Origin: Rhipicephalus microplus
Lineage: Eukaryota > Arthropoda > Arachnida > Ixodida > Ixodidae
DNA: 64,000 nt
Assembly (NCBI RefSeq): GCF_043290135.1
Contig: NC_134701.1
Coordinates: 7,842,001 to 7,906,000 of the forward strand
Reading direction: 5' to 3'
Under the pieces are notes generated by a model. It made no database searches. It had not been told where the DNA came from and saw only the letters and a program-made list of their open reading frames with translations. Below, one piece after another: positions 57,574 to 64,000 of this stretch (the stretch's first letter is position 1; every line of letters begins with the position of its first letter). The position numbers and the translations under genes were made by a program.

Positions 57574-59259
57574 CACCCGGTGGTGGTGCGGCGCTTTTTT
57601 TTCTTTGGGCTGATAGCTTTGAAGATATATTCTGATGGTGGTGAGAGTGGAGCAGGACTGTCTCCGTGGCGCAATTGGCTTGCGCGATCGGCTGTTAACC
57701 GAAAGGTTGGAGTTTCGAGCCCTCCCGGGAGTGGTGTGTTGCTTTTTTCTTTGCACTGATAGCTTTGAAGATATGTTCTGATGGTGGTGAGAGTGGAGCA
57801 AGACTGTCTCCGTGGCGCAATTGGCTAGCGCGATCGGCTGTTAACCGAAAGGTTGGAGGTTCGAGCCCACCCGGTGGTGGTGCGGCGCTTTTTTTCTTTG
57901 CGCTAATAGCTTTGAAGATATGTCCTGATGGTGTTGAGAGTGGAGCAAGGCTGTCTCCGTGGCGCAATGGGCCAGCGCGATCGGCTGTTAACCGAAAGGT
58001 TGGAGTTTCGAGCCCTTCCGGGAGTGGTGTGTTGCTTTTTTCTTTGTGGTAATAGCTTTGAAGATATGTTCGGATGGTGGTGAGAGTGGAGCAGTACTGT
58101 CTCCATGGCGCAATTGGCTAGCGCGATCGGCTGTTAACCGAAATGTTGGAGTTTCGAGCCCACCCGGTGGTGGTGCGGCGCTTTTTTTTCTTTGGGCTGA
58201 TAGCTCTGAAGAAATGTTCTGACGGTGGTGAGAGTGGAGCAGGACTGTCTCCGTGGCGCAATTGGCTAGCGCGATCGGCGGTTAACTGAAAGGTTGGAGG
58301 TTCCAGCCCACCCTGTGGTGGTGCGGCGCTTTGTTTTCTTTGGGCTGATAGCTCTGAAGAAATGTTCTGACGGTGGTGTGAGTGGAGCAGGACTGTCCCC
58401 GTGGCGCCATTGGCTAGCGCGATCGGCTGTTAACCAAAAAGTTGGAGGTTAGAGCCCTCGCGGGTGGGGTGTGTTGCTTTTTTTTGCGCTGATAGCTTTG
58501 AAGATATGTTCTGATGGTGGTGAGCGTGGAGCACGATTGTCTCCGTGGCGCAATTGGCTAGCGCGATCGGCCGTTAACCGAAAGGTTGGAGGTTCGAGCC
58601 CACCCGGTGGTTGTGCGGCGCTTTTTTTTCTTTGGGCTGATAGCTTGAAAGATATGTTCTAATGGTGGTGAGAGTGGAGCAGGACTGTCTCCGTGGCGCA
58701 TTTGGCCAGCGCGATCGGCTGTTAACCAAAAAGTTGGAGGTTCGAGCCCTCCCGGCAGTGGTGTGTTGCTTTTTTCTTTGCGCTGATAGCTTTGAAGATA
58801 TGTTCTGATGGTGGTAAGAGTGGAGCACGACTGTTTCCGTGGCGCAATTGGCTAGAGCGATCAGCTGTTAACCGAAAGGTTGGAGGTTCGAGCCCACCCG
58901 GTGGTGGTGCGGCGCTTTTTTTTTTCTTTAGGCTGATAGCTTTGAAGATATGTTCTGATGGTGGTGAGAAGGGAGCAAGACTGTCTCCGTGGCGCAAAGG
59001 GCTAGCGTGATCGGCTGTTAACCGAAAGGTTGGAGGTTCGAGCCCACCCGGTGGTGGTGCGGCGCTTTTTTTTCTTTGGGGTGATAGCTCTGAAGAAATG
59101 TTCTGACGGTGGTGAGAGTGGAGCACGACTGTCTCCGTGGGGCAATAGGCTAGCGCGATCGGCTGTTAACCGAAAGGTTGGAGGTTCGAGCCCACCCGGT
59201 GGTGGTGCGGCGCTTTTTTTTCTTTGGGCTGATAGCTCTGAAGATATGTTCTGACGGTG
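57574..59259 (+). repeat. Higher-order repeat G, copy 2
   Basis: Partner of 54630-56315. It gains one T in a terminator run near 58,915, so the offset becomes 2945 afterwards. Confidence 0.8.
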
Positions 59260-61252
59260 GTGAGAGTGGAGCAAGACTGTCTGCGTGGCGCAATGGGCTA
59301 GCGCGATCGGCTGTTAACCGAAAGGTTGGAGTTTCGAGCCCTCCCGGAAGTGGTGTGTTGTTTTTTTCTTTGCGCTGATAGCTTCGAAGATATGTTCTGA
59401 TGGTGGTGAGAAGGGAGCAAGACTGTCTGCGTGGCGCAATGGGCTAGCGCGATCGGCTGTTAACCGAAAGGTTGGAGTTTCGAGCCCTCCCGGAAGTGGT
59501 GTGTTGTTTTTTTCTTTGCGCTGATAGCTTCGAAGATATGTTCTGATGGTGGTGAGAGCGGAGCAAGACTGTCTCCGTGGCGCAAAGGGCTAGCGTGATC
59601 GGCTGTTAACTGAAAGGTTGGAGGTTCGAGCCCACACGGTGGTGGTGCGGCGCTTTTTTTCTTTGGGGTGATTGCTCTGAAGAAATGTTCTGACGGTGGT
59701 GAGAGTGGAGCACGACTGTCTCCGTGGGGCAATAGGCTAGCGCGATCGGCTGTTAACCGAAAGGTTGGAGGTTCGAGCCCACACGGTGGTGGTGCGGCGC
59801 TTTTTTTTCTTTGGGGTGATAGCTCTGAAGAAATGTTCTGACGGTGGTGAGAGTGGAGCACGACTGTCTCCGTGGGGCAATAGGCTAGCGCGATCGCCTG
59901 TTAACCGAAAGGTTGGAGGTTCGAGCCCACCCGGTGGTGGTGCGGCGCTTTTTTTTCTTTGGGCTGATAGCTCTGAAGAAATGTTCTGACTGTGGTGAGA
60001 GTGGACCAGGACTGTTTCCGTGGCGCAATTGGCTAGCGCGATCGGCTGTTAACCGAAAGGTTGGAGGTTCGAACCCACCCGGTGGTGGTGCGGCTCTTTT
60101 TTTTCTTTGCGCTGATAGCTTTGAAGATATGTTCTGATGGTGGTGAGAGTGGAGCAAGACTGTCTCCGTGGCGCTATGGGCAAGCGCGATCGGCTGTTAA
60201 CCGAAAGGTTGGAGTTTCGAGCCCACCCGGTGGTGGTGCGGCGCTTTTTTTTCTTTGCGCTGATAGTTTGAAGATATGTTCTGATGGTGGTGAGAGTGGA
60301 GCAAGACTGTCTCCGTGGCGCAATGGGCAAGCGCGATCGGCTGTTAACCGAAAGGTTGGAATTTTGAGCCCTTCCGGGAGTGGTGTGTTGCTTTTTTCTT
60401 TGCGGTAATTGCTTTGAAGATATGTTCTGATGGTGGTGAGAGTGCAGCAGGACTGTCTTCGTGGTGCAATTGGCTAGCGCGATCGGCTGTTAACCGAAAG
60501 GTTGGAGGTTCGAGCCCACCCGGTGGTGGTGCGGCGCTTTTTTTTCTTTGGGGTGATAGCTCTGAAGAAATGTTCTGACGGTGGTGAGTGTGGAGCACGA
60601 CTGTCTCCGTGGGGCAATAGGCTAGCGCGATCGGCTGTTAACCGAAAAGTTGGAGGTTCGAGCCCACCCGGTGGTGGTGCGGCGCTTTTTTTTCTTTGGG
60701 CTGATAGCTTTGAAGATATGTTCTGATGGTGGTGAGAGTAGAGCAGGACTGTCTCCGTGGCGCAATTGGCTTGCGCGATCGGCTGTTAACCGAACGGTTG
60801 GAGGTTCGAGCCCAGCCGGTGGTGGTGCGGCGCTTTTTTTCATTGCGCTGATAGCTTTGAAGATATGTTCTGATGGTGGTGAGAGTGGAGCAAGACTGTC
60901 CCCGTGGCGCAATGGGCTAGCGCGATCGGCTGTTAACCGAAAGGTTGGAGTTTCGAGCCCTCCCGGGAGTGGTGTGTTGCTTTTTTCTTTGCACTGATAG
61001 CTTTGAAGATATGTTCTGATGGGGGTGAGAGCGGAGCAGGACTGTCTCCGTGGCGCAATTGGCTAGCGCGATCGGCTGTTAACCGAAAGGTTGGATGTTC
61101 GAGCCCACCCGGTGGTGGTGCGGCGCTTTTTTTCTTTGCGCTAATAGCTTTGAAGATATGTCCTGATGGTGTTGAGAGTGGAGCAAGACTGTCTCCGTGG
61201 CGCAATGGGCTAGCGCGATCGGCTGTTAACCGAAAGGTTGGAGTTTCGAGCC
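59045..61252 (+). repeat. Higher-order repeat H, copy 1 (2208 bp)
   Basis: 15 units of 147.2 bp, directly followed by a second copy. Markers are CTGCGTGGCGC units, GATAGCTTCGAAG spacers, GGCTCTTTTTTTTC, GCGCTATGGGC and CCGAACGGTTGG. Confidence 0.88.
60898..60971 (+). tRNA. Reference type B tRNA-Asn(GTT)-like unit
   Basis: The acceptor is GTCCCCG/CGGGAGT: pairs 4-7 are Watson-Crick, C3-A70 is mismatched, and the outer two are G-U. The D-loop is AATGGGCTA. The anticodon is GTT. The T-arm is GGAGT/CCTCC, with a T53-C61 mismatch that breaks a near-universal pair and changes the B box start from GGTTCG to GTTTCG. The trailer GTGTGTTGC is followed by T6. The body is Asn-like, but the B box is weaker than in type A. 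Confidence 0.5.
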
Positions 61253-63455
61253 CACCCGGTGGTGGTGCGGCGCTTTTTTTTCTTTGGGGTGATAGCTCTG
61301 AAGAAATGTTCTGACGGTGGTGAGAGTGGAGCACGACTGTCTCCGTGGGGCAATAGGCTAGCGCGATCGGCTGTTAACCGAAAGGTTGGAGGTTCGAGCC
61401 CACCCGGTGGTGGTGCGGCGCTTTTTTTTCTTTGGGCTGATAGCTCTGAAGATATGTTCTGACGGTGGTGAGAGTGGAGCAAGACTGTCTGCGTGGCGCA
61501 ATGGGCTAGCGCGATCGGCTGTTAACCGAAAGGTTGGAGTTTCGAGCCCTCCCGGAAGTGGTGTGTTGTTTTTTTCTTTGCGCTGATAGCTTCGAAGATA
61601 TGTTCTGATGGTGGTGAGAAGGGAGCAAGACTGTCTGCGTGGCGCAATGGGCTAGCGCGATCGGCTGTTAACCGAAAGGTTGGAGTTTCGAGCCCTCCCG
61701 GAAGTGGTGTGTTGTTTTTTTCTTTGCGCTGATAGCTTCGAAGATATGTTCTGATGGTGGTGAGAGCGGAGCAAGACTGTCTCCGTGGCGCAAAGGGCTA
61801 GCGTGATCGGCTGTTAACTGAAAGGTTGGAGGTTCGAGCCCACACGGTGGTGGTGCGGCGCTTTTTTTCTTTGGGGTGATAGCTCTGAAGAAATGTTCTG
61901 ACGGTGGTGAGAGTGGAGCACGACTGTCTCCGTGGGGCAATAGGCTAGCGCGATCGGCTGTTAACCGAAAGGTTGGAGGTTCGAGCCCACACGGTGGTGG
62001 TGCGGCGCTTTTTTTTCTTTGGGGTGATAGCTCTGAAGAAATGTTCTGACGGTGGTGAGAGTGGAGCACGACTGTCTCCGTGGGGCAATAGGCTAGCGCG
62101 ATCGCCTGTTAACCGAAAGGTTGGAGGTTCGAGCCCACCCGGTGGTGGTGCGGCGCTTTTTTTTCTTTGGGCTGATAGCTCTGAAGAAATGTTCTGACTG
62201 TGGTGAGAGTGGACCAGGACTGTTTCCGTGGCGCAATTGGCTAGCGCGATCGGCTGTTAACCGAAAGGTTGGAGGTTCGAACCCACCCGGTGGTGGTGCG
62301 GCTCTTTTTTTTCTTTGCGCTGATAGCTTTGAAGATATGTTCTGATGGTGGTGAGAGTGGAGCAAGACTGTCTCCGTGGCGCTATGGGCAAGCGCGATCG
62401 GCTGTTAACCGAAAGGTTGGAGTTTCGAGCCCACCCGGTGGTGGTGCGGCGCTTTTTTTTCTTTGCGCTGATAGTTTGAAGATATGTTCTGATGGTGGTG
62501 AGAGTGGAGCAAGACTGTCTCCGTGGCGCAATGGGCAAGCGCGATCGGCTGTTAACCGAAAGGTTGGAATTTTGAGCCCTTCCGGGAGTGGTGTGTTGCT
62601 TTTTTCTTTGCGGTAATTGCTTTGAAGATATGTTCTGATGGTGGTGAGAGTGCAGCAGGACTGTCTTCGTGGTGCAATTGGCTAGCGCGATCGGCTGTTA
62701 ACCGAAAGGTTGGAGGTTCGAGCCCACCCGGTGGTGGTGCGGCGCTTTTTTTTCTTTGGGGTGATAGCTCTGAAGAAATGTTCTGACGGTGGTGAGTGTG
62801 GAGCACGACTGTCTCCGTGGGGCAATAGGCTAGCGCGATCGGCTGTTAACCGAAAAGTTGGAGGTTCGAGCCCACCCGGTGGTGGTGCGGCGCTTTTTTT
62901 TCTTTGGGCTGATAGCTTTGAAGATATGTTCTGATGGTGGTGAGAGTAGAGCAGGACTGTCTCCGTGGCGCAATTGGCTTGCGCGATCGGCTGTTAACCG
63001 AACGGTTGGAGGTTCGAGCCCAGCCGGTGGTGGTGCGGCGCTTTTTTTCATTGCGCTGATAGCTTTGAAGATATGTTCTGATGGTGGTGAGAGTGGAGCA
63101 AGACTGTCCCCGTGGCGCAATGGGCTAGCGCGATCGGCTGTTAACCGAAAGGTTGGAGTTTCGAGCCCTCCCGGGAGTGGTGTGTTGCTTTTTTCTTTGC
63201 ACTGATAGCTTTGAAGATATGTTCTGATGGGGGTGAGAGCGGAGCAGGACTGTCTCCGTGGCGCAATTGGCTAGCGCGATCGGCTGTTAACCGAAAGGTT
63301 GGATGTTCGAGCCCACCCGGTGGTGGTGCGGCGCTTTTTTTCTTTGCGCTAATAGCTTTGAAGATATGTCCTGATGGTGTTGAGAGTGGAGCAAGACTGT
63401 CTCCGTGGCGCAATGGGCTAGCGCGATCGGCTGTTAACCGAAAGGTTGGAGTTTC
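61253..63455 (+). repeat. Higher-order repeat H, copy 2 (2208 bp)
   Basis: Tandem partner of 59045-61252, nearly identical; for example ATTGCTCTG at ~59671 reads ATAGCTCTG at ~61879. It diverges near 63,455, where a type B T-arm replaces a hybrid one. Confidence 0.88.
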
Positions 63456-64000
63456 GAGCCCTCCCGGGAGTGGTGTGTTGCTTTTTTCTTTGTGGTAATA
63501 GCTTTGAAGATATGTTCGGATGGTGGTGAGAGTGGAGCAGGACTGTCTCCATGGCGCAATTGGCTAGCGCGATCGGCTGTTAACCGAAATGTTGGAGTTT
63601 CGAGCCCACGCGGTGGTGGTGCGGTGCTTTTTTTTCTTTGGGCTGATAGCTTTGAAGATATATTCTGATGGTGGTGAGAGTGGAGCAGGACTGTCTCCGT
63701 GGCGCAATTGGCTTGCGCGATCGGCTGTTAACCGAAAGGTTGGAGTTTCGAGCCCTCCCGGGAGTGGTGTGTTGCTTTTTTCTTTGCACTGATAGCTTTG
63801 AAGATATGTTCTGATGGTGGTGAGAGTAGAGCAGGACTGTCTCCGTGGCGCAATTGGCTAGCGCGATCGGCTGTTAACCGAAAGGTTGGAGGTTCGAGCC
63901 CACCCGGTGGTGGTGCGGCGCTTTTTTTCTTTGCGCTAATAGCTTTGAAGATATGTCCTGATGGTGTTGAGAGGGGAGCAAGACTGTCTCCGTGGCGCAA

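Larger units (their letters stand above)
44351..64000 (+). repeat. tRNA-Asn-like satellite array, block 8
   Basis: About 133 uninterrupted units, the longest block, continuing beyond the window: the last unit is cut after GTCTCCGTGGCGCAA. It contains HORs F, G and H. No transposable element, protein gene or other RNA gene is seen in it. Confidence 0.95.

Noticed and set aside
1..64000. CRISPR array
   Set aside because: The whole 147-bp unit is repeated, including the part between the most conserved segments; there are no unique spacers, and the neighbouring genes are eukaryotic retrotransposons.
1..64000. Cluster of normal functional tRNA-Asn genes
   Set aside because: No unit examined has a fully paired acceptor stem; each reference type has at least one fixed stem mismatch. 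Function cannot be excluded for single copies.

Overview
This is eukaryotic repeat DNA, most likely from an arthropod. The style of the retrotransposon proteins suggests a hard tick or another chelicerate, but that is an inference and was not tested. No single-copy host protein gene is visible.

The backbone, from base 1 to base 64000, is one head-to-tail array of a ~147-148 bp unit, all on the + strand. Each unit is a 74-nt tRNA-Asn(GTT)-like sequence, a 9-nt trailer, a run of 6-9 T that would act as a Pol III terminator, and a ~55-nt spacer. From block length divided by period, about 355 units are present. The A box and (in most units) the B box are intact. However, the standard unit carries fixed mismatches in the acceptor, anticodon and T stems, so most copies look like tRNA pseudogenes turned into a satellite. 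Two main T-arm types (A and B) and a D-arm variant (C) alternate. On a larger scale the array is built of higher-order repeats (HORs) whose periods are near-integer multiples of the unit: 1915, 2208, 2944, 3386 and 3535 bp, plus 2897 and 4231 bp where an extra 0.68-kb insert is included.

Four kinds of foreign DNA interrupt the array. (1) 692-5544: a LINE with two open ORFs (CCHC protein; endonuclease-RT), resembling the Tx1/L1 group, with an A tail and a 15-bp target duplication that starts exactly at tRNA nucleotide 1. (2) 13021-15266: an internally deleted Ty3/gypsy element keeping RNase H and integrase, a 168-bp 3' LTR and a 21-bp remnant of the 5' LTR, flanked by ATAT. (3) 20629-22255: a 5'-truncated CR1/L2/Jockey-like LINE on the - strand, inserted directly after the anticodon of one unit. 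(4) Four copies (28640, 32871, 40773, 43668) of an unclassified 682-683 bp element inserted in the Pol III terminator T-run. It carries a TATA box, an arthropod-type initiator, a 46-codon ORF and consensus 5' splice sites.

The four insert copies trace to at least two separate insertions in different unit types at the same T-run, each then duplicated together with its HOR. The many 60-190 aa open frames elsewhere are read-through of the array and are not annotated as genes.
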